Source of the DNA: a virus
IMG/VR virus record: IMGVR_UViG_3300032323_002905
Coordinates: 1 to 64,000 of that record
Reading direction: 5' to 3' (one strand)
Length of the DNA: 64,000 bases
In this document: piece after piece, positions 14,873 through 24,140 of the stretch
Layout: each line of letters starts with the position of its first letter
How positions within the stretch are numbered: the stretch's first letter is position 1
Notes under the pieces: model-generated
Databases searched by the model: none
Told to the model about the DNA's origin: nothing
Seen by the model: only the letters and a program-made list of their open reading frames with translations
Made by a program: the position numbers and the translations under genes

Positions 14873-17697
14873 TAGTTATATTTTCCGTCTATTATTTTTT
14901 GATAAATGTCTAAAGCGTAACCAATTCGACTAGCTTCTTCTTGACCTAAAGCTCTTTCATAATATTGTAACCATACTAATGTAGCTTCTTTTACAGCCGC
15001 TAGCTCATTTCCTGGGGTTGATCTTACCTTAAAAAGTTCTACTCTAGCATTTGTTAAACTTGCATCATATCCTTTACCATCTGCTGTTCTATATAATTTA
15101 CGGTCTGTTAATTCTTTTACAACAAAATCTAGTTGAGTTAATAATGGACCTTTAAATGTAGCTTGCTTTTCTAATTCTAATCTTCTAGGACCTAACCATT
15201 GAGCTATACCAACACCATATCCTATTTTATTAGGATCTAATCCAGATTCTTGAATAAAATTACCTAATATACCTGCTATTTGTTCATTAGTAAATCCTTG
15301 ACGTCTAAAGAACTGAACTGCTATTCTAATATTATCTTGATTAAAGTCTTTTGTTTCTTTAACTAAATTAAGGACAGTGAATAATGGAAATGGTTTATTA
15401 GTTATTTTAGGTAAGGATAAAGATTCAATAGTTGTACTCCACATATTATTTTGAATAGTGTGGTTTATTCCTTTAATTAGGAAACTCATTTCCCTATCAT
15501 AATTTGAAGGTAAATATTTAGTATCAACTGTGAATTCTTGATAAATTTTCATACCTGACATTCCAGTCATTCTTAATGAAACATTAATAGGAATAAATCC
15601 AGTTGATGTAGAAGCAGAACTACTAATTTCAGAAGTTATATTTTGAGCGAAAGTTATAAATGAGTTTAAAGTATTTGAATAACTTTTAAAACTAGTTTCA
15701 TCCCATTGTGGTGGTATAGAGTCATCACTCATATTCATACTAATTAAAAATTGTTTATACTTTTCAACTGAATTTTTATATTGATCAATAACAGAAGAAG
15801 TAGTAGCTATAGTTATAATTTTAGGATCTTCATATGTTTCAATATAACTACTAGTTAAACCAGAATTTATTCTAGATAAAGCTGTAGCATCTTCTCCTAC
15901 TACTTTAGATCTTGCCGCAGCTCCAATAGTAATCATACTAGCAAACTGAGGTGTTAATTCAGTTTTCATTGTCATATCTTTTACAAAACCTGCTGAACCT
16001 GAACCATTTGAACCTGAAGGATTATATCCATATATTTCGAATTTACCCGGTGTTGTACTTATTTGAGTTTTATATATTTTATTAAACTCAGCTATTACTG
16101 AGTCTTTTTTATATAATAAGTTTTGATCTATAAATTTGACAGTATTTGTTTCTTCATCTATAATAGGAACTATATTATTAATACCACCTAAGCAATCACT
16201 AATAGTTTTACCTATTGCTTGGAGAAAATCAATTAATAATACTTTAGACCCTGGTGTTAAACGCAATTCATCTAATTTAGTTTTTATAAATTCATAACTT
16301 AGATAAGTATTCATAAGTTTACCATAAGTACTAACATCATCAATAGATTTTTCAAAGTCAGCACATCTTTTATTTAATATTTGAATATTTTTATCATCAA
16401 ACTTTATTTCTTTTTTAATTAATACATATTGAGGATTTGTACTTACTTGATAATCTAAATAGTTTATTAAATTAGATTCAACATCATAGTCAATTTTAAG
16501 AGCCTTAGCATCATTAATAGTAGGTATAACATCACCTTGGATTATTCTTAAAAACGCTCCAAAGCGAATATAATAAGTAGATATATTATTATTCCAAATA
16601 ACTTTAACTATATCTTGTAAATTACCATCACTTAAATATGTAGTAATACTAAAAACATTACCATCTTTAAGAAAATTATTTTTATTTACTCTATTATCTA
16701 AATCATTTTTTAAAGAATATAATCTAAAATTAATATTACTTTTAAAAGCTTCTGGGTCTATAGGTACATCAGTTGGAGAAGAAGTTATAGTAGCCGTAGC
16801 TCCAGCTCCAAAAGATATTAGTTGTGTATTTGTAGTATCTGTAGTGAATAAATTTTCTGGTAGTGTATTAGTGTCAGTAGGAGCAGATGTTGGTACTATT
16901 AAGCCTGTGTCAGAAGAAAAAACATTTACTTTAAGTGATTCTATAATATCACCTACACTTCTAATTGTTATAATTATATCATAACTTCCATCATTATTAA
17001 AATTCCAACTAAAGTTAACTACTTTACCAAATAAAGCATCATAATTACCAAAACCTTCAAGACGTTTTTTTACAATTAAAGATAACATATTATCTATGTT
17101 ATTTTTTTTACTAAAAAATTCAGTTTCTAAAGATAATGGATTTTTTATTATTGTAGGATTACTATTATTATTAGTATAAATAGTATGACCCCACTCTAAT
17201 AAAACATAAAATCCTAAACGTAAATATAAAGTTTCAATTATTTCAAATTGAGCTCTATCCCAACATTTAATATTAACAGTTGCTGTTTTTAATGAACCTA
17301 TATTTTCAGTTTTAATATTAGCTGTTGTTATACCAGGCATTGGTCTTAAACCAAAATCACCTGCTCCCCAACCATAAGCATAATTATTAAAAGGACTACT
17401 TATTTTTCTATCAGGAATTCCACTTTTTAATCCTTTAACACCACCAAACAATATAGCTTCTTTAGCTAAATCTTGTCCAGTTTTATTTAAAGTAGCTACA
17501 AAGGGACTATTTAATTTTTTTGGATCAGCTATTTCAACAGATGACATTAATTGCACAAATGAAGTAGCTGAAGTAGCATAAGTTATAAATTCAGGAGTTC
17601 TTGGATTATTAGAATTGTACCCAGCCGCAAAAATCTTTTGGCGGGCGTCTATTTGATCTAATATAATTTGATTAAAACCTTCACCTAATATATCCAT
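14872..17697 (-). CDS. Baseplate protein with C-terminal tail-tip lysozyme domain
   Basis: 941 aa. The C-terminal ~150 residues match phage tail-tip lysozymes: FFRRQGFTNEQIAGILGNF, IQESGLDPNKI with the likely catalytic Glu, then YGVGIAQWLGPRR and LVWLQYYER. This domain cuts peptidoglycan during DNA entry. The rest is a long beta-rich structural region (for example GWGAGDFGLRPMPGI and LEWGHTIYTNN near the N-terminus), probably part of the baseplate hub, functionally like T4 gp5/gp27. It overlaps the next gene by one base and follows the gp53-like gene by one base. Confidence 0.8.
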   Translation of the reverse strand: MDILGEGFNQIILDQIDARQKIFAAGYNSNNPRTPEFITYATSATSFVQLMSSVEIADPKKLNSPFVATLNKTGQDLAKEAILFGGVKGLKSGIPDRKISSPFNNYAYGWGAGDFGLRPMPGITTANIKTENIGSLKTATVNIKCWDRAQFEIIETLYLRLGFYVLLEWGHTIYTNNNSNPTIIKNPLSLETEFFSKKNNIDNMLSLIVKKRLEGFGNYDALFGKVVNFSWNFNNDGSYDIIITIRSVGDIIESLKVNVFSSDTGLIVPTSAPTDTNTLPENLFTTDTTNTQLISFGAGATATITSSPTDVPIDPEAFKSNINFRLYSLKNDLDNRVNKNNFLKDGNVFSITTYLSDGNLQDIVKVIWNNNISTYYIRFGAFLRIIQGDVIPTINDAKALKIDYDVESNLINYLDYQVSTNPQYVLIKKEIKFDDKNIQILNKRCADFEKSIDDVSTYGKLMNTYLSYEFIKTKLDELRLTPGSKVLLIDFLQAIGKTISDCLGGINNIVPIIDEETNTVKFIDQNLLYKKDSVIAEFNKIYKTQISTTPGKFEIYGYNPSGSNGSGSAGFVKDMTMKTELTPQFASMITIGAAARSKVVGEDATALSRINSGLTSSYIETYEDPKIITIATTSSVIDQYKNSVEKYKQFLISMNMSDDSIPPQWDETSFKSYSNTLNSFITFAQNITSEISSSASTSTGFIPINVSLRMTGMSGMKIYQEFTVDTKYLPSNYDREMSFLIKGINHTIQNNMWSTTIESLSLPKITNKPFPLFTVLNLVKETKDFNQDNIRIAVQFFRRQGFTNEQIAGILGNFIQESGLDPNKIGYGVGIAQWLGPRRLELEKQATFKGPLLTQLDFVVKELTDRKLYRTADGKGYDASLTNARVELFKVRSTPGNELAAVKEATLVWLQYYERALGQEEASRIGYALDIYQKIIDGKYN

Positions 17698-17698
17698 A

Positions 17699-17995
17699 TT
17701 AACTATTTATAACATTGTAAGTATTAACTACACTTGCTGGGTTCGCTGGTATCCTTAATTGTATTCCTGACGGTACTAATAAACTACCTAAAGTAATTTG
17801 GGGATTACCTATTGCTATTACCCACCATAAAGAACTATCTTGATAAAAATTTTGTGCTAATACATCAAAACGATCTCCTTGCTGAGTATAAACATATATA
17901 TCATCTGCTGATAATGGAATTTCTGGGTAGCGTACTGTTGTATATACTACCTTTCCATTAATTTTTGTTTGAGGTATTCTAGCGTATCTATTCAT
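17699..17995 (-). CDS. LysM-like baseplate wedge protein (T4 gp53-like)
   Basis: 98 aa. TQQGDRFDVLAQNFYQDSSL, WWVIAIGNPQITLGSLLVP and SGIQLRIP form the LysM-like pattern (GDrxdxLA..FYgD..LWWvIA..N......l.iPpG..LrIP) typical of small baseplate wedge and tail proteins, including T4 gp53-like ones. It would help close the baseplate ring. It is packed between two baseplate genes with a one-base overlap and a one-base gap. Confidence 0.7.
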   Translation of the reverse strand: MNRYARIPQTKINGKVVYTTVRYPEIPLSADDIYVYTQQGDRFDVLAQNFYQDSSLWWVIAIGNPQITLGSLLVPSGIQLRIPANPASVVNTYNVINS

Positions 17996-19809
17996 TACTT
18001 ATCATAATTGTTATTATCTCCAGTGGATAATGCTATAAATCTTTGATCTCCAAATGTTGTTACATTATTAGCATAATAATATGATTTTCTTCCTTCTTCA
18101 TCTGTAAGAGTTTGTACTAATCTAGTATCACTTCCATAAGTATTTTTTTGCTTTTGTGGAGCAAAAGTATGTATTGGAGTAAAGTTAAATCCTGATACTT
18201 TAATTATATGTGGTAATTCTTTAACAGAAGGATCAATTCCTCCTACATTATTAATTCCTATTTCCCAAGGTGATTCTGATGGTACATCATAAGTTAAACT
18301 AGTTATAAATCCTGGTTGAGAATATAAATATCCTCCTACAGTAAGCCTAACTAAAGTACCAGCCATATATCCATTATCATTATATGTAGGAGCTAAAGAT
18401 GATGCTAAGTAATTTAATTTTTGATGCATTGGAATAAGTTCATCTTTTGATTGTGCTGCTACAGTCCAAGACATATTTATTTGTCTAGTAAAAGAATCAT
18501 ATGTATAAAATTTTTCACCTCTACCTATATATTGAGTTGGTGACCAATCAGCGCTATAATTATCTGAGAATGAATCTATAAACGCTCTAAAATGTATAAA
18601 TGTACCATACGCTGGATCTACATTATCAATAACTTCAATTCTAAATTTAACTAAATCATTAGTTCCAGCAGGATCTACAAATTGAGAACGATATAATGGT
18701 TTAGCATTAATTTTATCTAAAGGTTCTGATCTAGTAGATGTAGATAATATTTTACCCCTTGTATAACTAATAATATTACCTCGAGCACCAGGATTACCTA
18801 AATTTACTCTATTTTCAATATTTTCTTTAGTATAATCTGGAGATTCTGAAATTATGCTGCTTTCTTCTACTCCATTAACTGCAACTCCTGTTAAACTATT
18901 TATTAATGTTTTTCTAAAATCTTCTTGAGGTAAAGGATTATAATTATAAGCGCTTCGTACATTAATATCTGAGAATTTTGGACTAGCTGTTATTGTTATA
19001 ACACCATTATCAACTGAGCCTGTTGTTGTATTTCTTCCTTGAGCTAAATAACCTATACCATTATAAGTAGTGACTAAATAGTTATATATATTTAAATCTG
19101 TATTTTTATATAAATTAACTCTAGGTGCTGAACCTCCTTTATTAGCAAATTGAATGTTAGTAGAACCTACACCTAAAAAAGCACCTGGGCCTCCTGGGTA
19201 TGTTAATATATTAGTATTATCATTACCTGTACGGTTATAATATACAATTTTATTAGTAGTTAATTCTATTAATCTATTACCTATTCCAGTATTGTCTTCT
19301 CCTTTAATTTGTGATATAACATCAATATATTTAGGTGAAAAATAACCATTAGGCAATAAACCTTGTTTATAAAATTGATGACCAAGAAATGGTGCTCCTA
19401 CCTGTGCTAAAGTATTAGTTGGTAAATAAGGACCATTATTTGGTTGTATTTTAGGCTCATTATAATCAGCGGCTTGTGTTCTAACGTTTGTTTGAGATAA
19501 AACATTTTGTTTAGCTATAAAAAGTAAACCTGGTGTAGTAGTAAAAAACTTAGATAAACGTTCTATATCTGTTGCAGAACGAGCTATAACTAATCCATTA
19601 GTATTAAATGTAGCTGAAGCTCCCGGAATTGGAGTAACTATAAAGGGTTGATTACTTGCTCCTCCACCTGGTGTATCTTTACCGTATTTAAGAGTTAAAA
19701 GAGGATCTATCCCATTTACACCACCTGCTAAGCCATTTGGTGTAGGATAACCTGTCCCTCCGTAAAATTTAAATCTACCGGGGTTAGTAAAGATATCTTT
19801 TAATCCCAT
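17995..19809 (-). CDS. Baseplate / tail-tube junction structural protein, 604 aa
   Basis: Not firmly recognised. The N-terminus is Gly/Pro-rich (GRFKFYGGTGYPTPNG). The C-terminal third has FIHFRAFIDSFSDNYSADW, YIGRGEKFYTYDSFTRQINM, SWTV, HQKLNYLASSLAPTY and GGYLYSQPGFITSLTYDV. This looks like the tube-type beta fold of T4 gp19 relatives that cap the baseplate (gp48/gp54 role). The position right after the tape measure, where T4 has genes 48 and 54, supports this. It overlaps its neighbours by one base on each side. Confidence 0.55.
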   Translation of the reverse strand: MGLKDIFTNPGRFKFYGGTGYPTPNGLAGGVNGIDPLLTLKYGKDTPGGGASNQPFIVTPIPGASATFNTNGLVIARSATDIERLSKFFTTTPGLLFIAKQNVLSQTNVRTQAADYNEPKIQPNNGPYLPTNTLAQVGAPFLGHQFYKQGLLPNGYFSPKYIDVISQIKGEDNTGIGNRLIELTTNKIVYYNRTGNDNTNILTYPGGPGAFLGVGSTNIQFANKGGSAPRVNLYKNTDLNIYNYLVTTYNGIGYLAQGRNTTTGSVDNGVITITASPKFSDINVRSAYNYNPLPQEDFRKTLINSLTGVAVNGVEESSIISESPDYTKENIENRVNLGNPGARGNIISYTRGKILSTSTRSEPLDKINAKPLYRSQFVDPAGTNDLVKFRIEVIDNVDPAYGTFIHFRAFIDSFSDNYSADWSPTQYIGRGEKFYTYDSFTRQINMSWTVAAQSKDELIPMHQKLNYLASSLAPTYNDNGYMAGTLVRLTVGGYLYSQPGFITSLTYDVPSESPWEIGINNVGGIDPSVKELPHIIKVSGFNFTPIHTFAPQKQKNTYGSDTRLVQTLTDEEGRKSYYYANNVTTFGDQRFIALSTGDNNNYDK

Positions 19810-20078
19810 TACGCTGGTTTAACGTTTACGTATTTTTGTGCTGGAGTTTTAAGATCAAGGTTTGATGGTTGAGGTAATGTATTTAATGTTCCATCATCAT
19901 ACTTATTATAATCACGTGTTACAGTTGAGTTAAAAGCACCATTTAATGAATATCCTGGAGCTTCTCCAAAAGCATGCATTTTTGATTCTTTAGTTGCTAA
20001 TGGATTAACGGGTGGTGTACCACCGTCGTATTTACTTTGGTTTGAACCTTGTTTTCTTAATCTGTCTAATAAGCCCAT
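19809..20078 (-). CDS. Hypothetical small virion protein, 89 aa
   Basis: A small hydrophilic protein beginning MGLLDRLRKQGSNQSKYDGG and probably largely unfolded (Gly, Asn, Pro-rich). No recognised family. Its stop overlaps the ATG of the 604-aa structural gene by one base. A class B late element lies 22 bases upstream, so it opens the baseplate operon. The first residues form a short amphipathic helix. Confidence 0.7.
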   Translation of the reverse strand: MGLLDRLRKQGSNQSKYDGGTPPVNPLATKESKMHAFGEAPGYSLNGAFNSTVTRDYNKYDDGTLNTLPQPSNLDLKTPAQKYVNVKPA

Positions 20079-20100
20079 AGTTTTATGTTTTAATTTTATT

Positions 20101-20109
20101 ATAAATATT
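20101..20109 (-). promoter_or_regulatory. Class B (late-type) element for the baseplate operon
   Basis: AATATTTATAATAAA on the coding strand, 22 bases before the 89-aa gene. Full match to the window consensus. Confidence 0.5.
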
Positions 20110-20113
20110 AATA

Positions 20114-22453
20114 TTATGTTACTTTGTATGTACCCATACCAAATGCGGTACCTCCTCTAGTAGTGTCAAATAATGCAACTCCTTCTTTATTTAATATAGC
20201 ATTTAATGTGGCGTTCATTTTTTCTAAATGATTTAACATAGGAATATCAGTTGATGATGGAGAAGATGGACTTCTTCCTAAATTAGTACCGGCCACAACT
20301 GTGTCATTAGGATCTAAACTATATGTACCTTTTTTACCTGATACCATTAAACCACCGTCTGGAGATATTTGAGCATCATCAACACTTTTTACATTAGAAT
20401 AAATAGCAGCTCCTATTGTTCCTGCTATCGCTAAACCCGCTAAAGCAGCAATTGGGTTACCAATAGCCTTAGCTACAGCTTGTGCAACTAAAATAGTTAA
20501 TTTATTTTTTTCTACCATAGCTTGTGCTACAGCAGCTACTGTTGATTGTCTTTGAGCCGCAATACTAGCAATCTGTATTCCTTTTATTAACAAATATGTA
20601 CCAGCTATACCACCTAATAATTTACCCATGTCGGCTAACGCCATATTTCCTGTATGGAATAAATCAACTATTGCTTTAATACCTTCTCCTAAAAATTTAA
20701 TTGGGATTAAAATAACATTTAAAGCAGCAGTAATACCAGGAAGTATAACATTAAGTAAATCCATAAAAGGAGATAGTATTTGTAATATTGGTTCAGCTAA
20801 TGATACAAAAACTTCTCTTAATTTTTCTATTGTATTATTATATCGTTCAGCTATTGATTGTTGAGCAAATTGATTCGCTAATTGATCATTACCTAATTGT
20901 TTTTTAGCTTTTTCTAAACCTACTTGTTTAACTAAATTATTAAATTTTTCTTGAGCAGTAGCACCTTCAGTTTCTGATAAAGCTGCTAATGCTTCTCTAT
21001 CCATTAATGATTGAGCTAATTCATTTCGTTCCATTCCTGCTGCTTTAGCAATGGCTTCTTGTTGAATTCTATTCATGTTAGCAAAATCAGCAGATGTACC
21101 TACTTGTTTTGCAATTTCTTCCGCTGCTCCTGCAATATCGTTATTTAAAGCTAAAAATCTTGCTCTTTCAAAGTTAAGATTTTTACCAGTTAATAATTCA
21201 GCTTCTAATTCATTTGTTATTGAACTTTCAAAATTTAATAATCCTGAAGCTATTTTTTCAGCTTGTTCTAAATTTAAACCAAATTGTTTTGCTTTTACTA
21301 CAGCCTCAGCTACCGCAGCTGCACTACCACCTAATGATAATTTAATAGCTGCTGATGTTTTAGATACTTCTTTTAAAACATCTTTTTCATTAACTACTAA
21401 TTTATTTCGAGAAGCATAAGCTTCAGCAGCTCCTAATATTTCAGATGTATTGTCTTTTAATGTTTTACCATTAACTAAAGATATTTTTTCAATACCTATT
21501 AATTCATCATTAGTATAACCAGCTTGTTCTCTTAATTTAGTAAAAGTAATTAAATCTTTTTCATTTAGTATAGCGTTGGAACCTAATGATTTACCAACAG
21601 CTATTACACTTTCATTTAATCCTTTAGTATTAACCGCAGCATCACCTGTTAAAGCTGCAGTTTGTGTTAATTGAGTATTTAATGCTAACGCATCACTATA
21701 ACTCATATTAAATGCTTTAGCTGTATCTCCAGCTAATTTATCTGTTTTACTAAGAGCGTTAACTAATTCTTTAAAAGCTAAAGTAACTAACGCTGCTGGG
21801 TCTACAGAATTTGTAATATTTTTTGTTATTTCTTTAGTTAAATGTCTAGAAGCTTCAAGGTTACTTATATTTCCTTCATTTTTAGCTACCATTTCTTTAG
21901 TAGAAGCTAATGCTTTACTTAAACCTAACTGGGTATCTAAAGCGCCTAAACCAGCTTTTTGTAATCCTTTACTAAGACCTTCAGTAGCTGCTCCTAAACT
22001 ACCTATTGATTTATCAATTTTATCAGCTTCCGCGGCTTGAGATTCTAAAGCTTTTACTATTTCAGCTTCATATGCTTGAGTTTTAGCTAACTCTTCATTT
22101 AAATGTTTCGTATTTCCTAAATTATTACGGGAAGCTATTTCTAATTGTTTTTCAATAGATTGAAGCTTAATTTTTCTAGCTTCAATTTGTTTATTAACTT
22201 CAGCTCTAGTTAATTCACCTTTAGTTAATTTGGTTAGATTTTTTTCAATTACATCTGTAGACTTAGCTAATGAATTTAATCCACCTTGTATATCTCGAGT
22301 TAATGTTTTACTAAATGTACTAGTATTATTTAAAGCGTCTCTAAAGATGTCACCAACTTGACTAGAAATAGACCTTAAAGCATCTTCAACTATAATTGAA
22401 GTTTCTTTAGCGGTCTGTTTTATATTTTCTTTATCGTTTTTATTTAAAGCCAT
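20114..22453 (-). CDS. Tail tape measure protein
   Basis: 779 aa. The long helical N-terminal half has coiled-coil character (TRAEVNKQIEARKIKLQSIE and similar). Hydrophobic stretches lie near residues 565-590 and 615-640, and an Ala/Gly-rich segment (IAALAGLAIAGTIGAA) lies near 670. This layout is typical of tape measure proteins, which fix tail length and may cross the membrane during DNA entry. It follows the tube, gp26-like and gp51-position genes, as T4 gp29 does. A class B element and a terminator-like hairpin separate it from the upstream gene. Confidence 0.85.
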   Translation of the reverse strand: MALNKNDKENIKQTAKETSIIVEDALRSISSQVGDIFRDALNNTSTFSKTLTRDIQGGLNSLAKSTDVIEKNLTKLTKGELTRAEVNKQIEARKIKLQSIEKQLEIASRNNLGNTKHLNEELAKTQAYEAEIVKALESQAAEADKIDKSIGSLGAATEGLSKGLQKAGLGALDTQLGLSKALASTKEMVAKNEGNISNLEASRHLTKEITKNITNSVDPAALVTLAFKELVNALSKTDKLAGDTAKAFNMSYSDALALNTQLTQTAALTGDAAVNTKGLNESVIAVGKSLGSNAILNEKDLITFTKLREQAGYTNDELIGIEKISLVNGKTLKDNTSEILGAAEAYASRNKLVVNEKDVLKEVSKTSAAIKLSLGGSAAAVAEAVVKAKQFGLNLEQAEKIASGLLNFESSITNELEAELLTGKNLNFERARFLALNNDIAGAAEEIAKQVGTSADFANMNRIQQEAIAKAAGMERNELAQSLMDREALAALSETEGATAQEKFNNLVKQVGLEKAKKQLGNDQLANQFAQQSIAERYNNTIEKLREVFVSLAEPILQILSPFMDLLNVILPGITAALNVILIPIKFLGEGIKAIVDLFHTGNMALADMGKLLGGIAGTYLLIKGIQIASIAAQRQSTVAAVAQAMVEKNKLTILVAQAVAKAIGNPIAALAGLAIAGTIGAAIYSNVKSVDDAQISPDGGLMVSGKKGTYSLDPNDTVVAGTNLGRSPSSPSSTDIPMLNHLEKMNATLNAILNKEGVALFDTTRGGTAFGMGTYKVT

Positions 22454-22467
22454 TTAAATATTTTGTT

Positions 22468-22476
22468 ATAAATATT
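22468..22476 (-). promoter_or_regulatory. Class B (late-type) element for the tape measure gene
   Basis: AATATTTATAACAAA on the coding strand, 14 bases before the ATG; one change from the consensus. Confidence 0.45.
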
Positions 22477-22503
22477 AAAGGCACCTATTTTCTAGATGCC
22501 TTT
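22477..22503 (-). terminator. Terminator-like hairpin before the tape measure gene
   Basis: AAAGGCA (22503-22497) pairs with TGCCTTT (22483-22477) around a 13-base loop and overlaps the stop of the 109-aa gene. There is no long U-tract, so it may only attenuate. Confidence 0.35.
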
Positions 22504-22814
22504 GTACTATAAGTTGGTTGATTTGCTGATTGTAATTTTTGTTTAGCTGATTTAGGATCAGCAAAATCAATATTATTTTTGCCTTTTGAAGCATTTGTAT
22601 AAGCATCAGATTCTTTTTGTCTTTGATCTGCTATAAAGTTAAATGTTAATTTTCTTAACCAAATAGGCATTTCATATACAGTATGGAAATCATATCCACC
22701 ATTACCATAATAACATATATCATGGATAACTTTAAATAATTGAAATCTGTATTCGTTACTCAGGCCAAAAAAACGTAATAGTAATAGGAATGTTGATGAC
22801 CTCCGATTCACCAT
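22485..22814 (-). CDS. Tail assembly chaperone-like protein (T4 gp51 position), possibly made by frameshift
   Basis: 109 aa if started at ATG 22814. The meaningful part begins at RFFGLSNEYRFQLFKVIHD, continuing ICYYGNGGYDFHTVYEMPIW and LRKLTFNFI, a pattern I associate with small tail-assembly proteins just ahead of T4-type tape measures. The first ~14 residues (MVNRRSSTFLLLLR) are only a shadow of the gp26-like coding sequence, with which it overlaps by 59 bases. A T7 run in the overlap would allow a +1 (or -2) shift from the gp26-like frame, giving a fused product like lambda G/GT. Both production modes remain possible. Confidence 0.7.
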   Translation of the reverse strand: MVNRRSSTFLLLLRFFGLSNEYRFQLFKVIHDICYYGNGGYDFHTVYEMPIWLRKLTFNFIADQRQKESDAYTNASKGKNNIDFADPKSAKQKLQSANQPTYSTKASRK

Positions 22815-23496
22815 CTGAATTAATATAATTTGCTGTTAATTCAATATCTGGTTGTGTTTTTCTAAGATGTTCTCTAAACTCTTTAGAATCTCTAGCTAAT
22901 AAGTAATTATCAACAAATTCTCTAATTGTTTTTTTATCTGTATTTCCACCAACTGATAAAATCATATATTTTAATCTAGTTGATAATTCTGCAGATGAAT
23001 TTTTATCAATTTTTTTCAATCCATCTAATTCAGCTTGAACTTCTTTTTCATCTTTACCTGTTAATAACTTATATGTTATCTCAGTTTTTGAATGAGGAAA
23101 TGTATAGCTAAATGTATTTGTACCTGGAGTTAGTAATGATTCATCTAAATAGCGAGTTGGACATTCAGTTAAGTCTATTGTCACTATTTCATCTCCCATT
23201 TTAAAACTATAATCTTTACCGTATCCTAAAATACGAGCAGCAATCATAATAGCATTTTTATCACCTACAATTAAATCATCATAATTAATTTTAGATACAA
23301 TTAATGATTGTAATAATTTATCTAAAACTGTACCTTGTTTAATATAATTCTGGTTAGTTAATATATCCTCTTCTTTCGCCGTCATATATTTCATTTCGAC
23401 TTTACCACTTGATAACAGGTTATCTGCGGGGTATATTAAACCTTTTGATGGTAACTCTACCATTTCTGTTGGGAACTTAAATTTGTTATCTTCCAT
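22756..23496 (-). CDS. gp26: T4 gp26-like baseplate hub assembly protein
   Basis: 246 aa. The N-terminal MVELPSKGLIYPADNLLSSG, VEMKYMTAKEEDILTNQNYI and GTVLDKLL match the T4 gp26-type family (LPSkGxxYp...E.iLt). In T4 this protein is needed for baseplate hub assembly and is probably a chaperone. The middle contains DLTECPTRYLDE. The gene ends FFWPE with a T7 run just before the stop, where a shift would lead into the downstream 109-aa frame. It lies between the tail tube and tape measure genes. Confidence 0.8.
   Translation of the reverse strand: MEDNKFKFPTEMVELPSKGLIYPADNLLSSGKVEMKYMTAKEEDILTNQNYIKQGTVLDKLLQSLIVSKINYDDLIVGDKNAIMIAARILGYGKDYSFKMGDEIVTIDLTECPTRYLDESLLTPGTNTFSYTFPHSKTEITYKLLTGKDEKEVQAELDGLKKIDKNSSAELSTRLKYMILSVGGNTDKKTIREFVDNYLLARDSKEFREHLRKTQPDIELTANYINSDGESEVINIPITITFFWPE
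22767..22773 (-). other. Candidate programmed frameshift site (T7)
   Basis: In the gp26-like frame the codons read ACG TTT TTT TGG CCT GAG TAA. Skipping one T (+1, equal to -2) gives TTT TTT GGC CTG AGT and continues into the conserved part of the downstream frame. A -1 shift meets TGA at once. Confidence 0.45.
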
Positions 23497-23529
23497 AAAT
23501 TTGATTTGTTTATAACTATGTTTATATAT

Positions 23530-23538
23530 ATAAATATA
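23530..23538 (-). promoter_or_regulatory. Class B (late-type) element for the gp26-like gene
   Basis: TATATTTATATATAT on the coding strand, 33 bases before the ATG; the core matches but the downstream half differs. Confidence 0.35.
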
Positions 23539-23552
23539 TGAAGAAAAAAGAA

Positions 23553-23570
23553 GCTCGCCAAAAGGCGAGC
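23553..23570 (-). terminator. Intrinsic terminator after the tail tube gene
   Basis: GCTCGCC-TTTT-GGCGAGC stem (7 bp, all but two GC) followed on the minus strand by TTCTTTTTTCTTC. A convincing rho-independent terminator. Confidence 0.8.
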
Positions 23571-23602
23571 CATCTTAGTCCTGTATTTCGGGGGAGGGAT
23601 TT

Positions 23603-24091
23603 TTAGAAATTTAAAATACAATAATCTGGTTGTACAGTTAATGTGATATTTTGAGCTGTTGATTCATTATCCCAATTGTAATCACCAAAGTTCGCATTTG
23701 TAATTAAAGCTCCTTTAATAATCCATTCTGAAACAATATCACCTACTGGTCCTAATACATCTAATGTTAAGTCTTTCTTATAGAAATCACTATAACCATC
23801 TCTACCAGTTACTGATTCGTGATGTAAACGTACCCATTCCATTACTGCTTGAGCACCTGAAGGAGTGATTGGGTCAAATAATGTCATTTGAATTTCACCC
23901 CATTTACTTTTACCTTTAACAAAACGTTGAACGTTAATGTGATTTAAAACTACTGAGTCTTGAGTTAAATTTACACCTGCAACTCCTTTAATAATATACG
24001 CTGGAATTCCATCCATGTATAAAATGAAACGGTTCTGTTGTTTCGGTTCGAACGCTGTGAAAAATATTTCGTTTGGATCTAATACTGCCAT
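23603..24091 (-). CDS. gp19: Tail tube protein (T4 gp19-like)
   Basis: 162 aa, close to T4 gp19 in length. It has NRFILYMDGIPAYIIKGV, a GKSKWGEIQMTLFDPI strand pair and YSDFYKKDLTLDVLGPVG, then WIIKGALITNANFGDYNW, the usual order for myovirus tube proteins. It stacks into the inner tail tube through which DNA passes. It lies just after the sheath gene, with its own class B element and a strong terminator, so it can be made in high amounts. Confidence 0.9.
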   Translation of the reverse strand: MAVLDPNEIFFTAFEPKQQNRFILYMDGIPAYIIKGVAGVNLTQDSVVLNHINVQRFVKGKSKWGEIQMTLFDPITPSGAQAVMEWVRLHHESVTGRDGYSDFYKKDLTLDVLGPVGDIVSEWIIKGALITNANFGDYNWDNESTAQNITLTVQPDYCILNF

Positions 24092-24117
24092 GTTTATTTT
24101 GTTATTTATTCTTTATT

Positions 24118-24126
24118 ATAAATATT
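24118..24126 (-). promoter_or_regulatory. Class B (late-type) element for the tail tube gene
   Basis: AATATTTATAATAAA on the coding strand, 26 bases before the ATG. Full consensus match. Confidence 0.5.
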
Positions 24127-24140
24127 ATTTAATTTAATCC

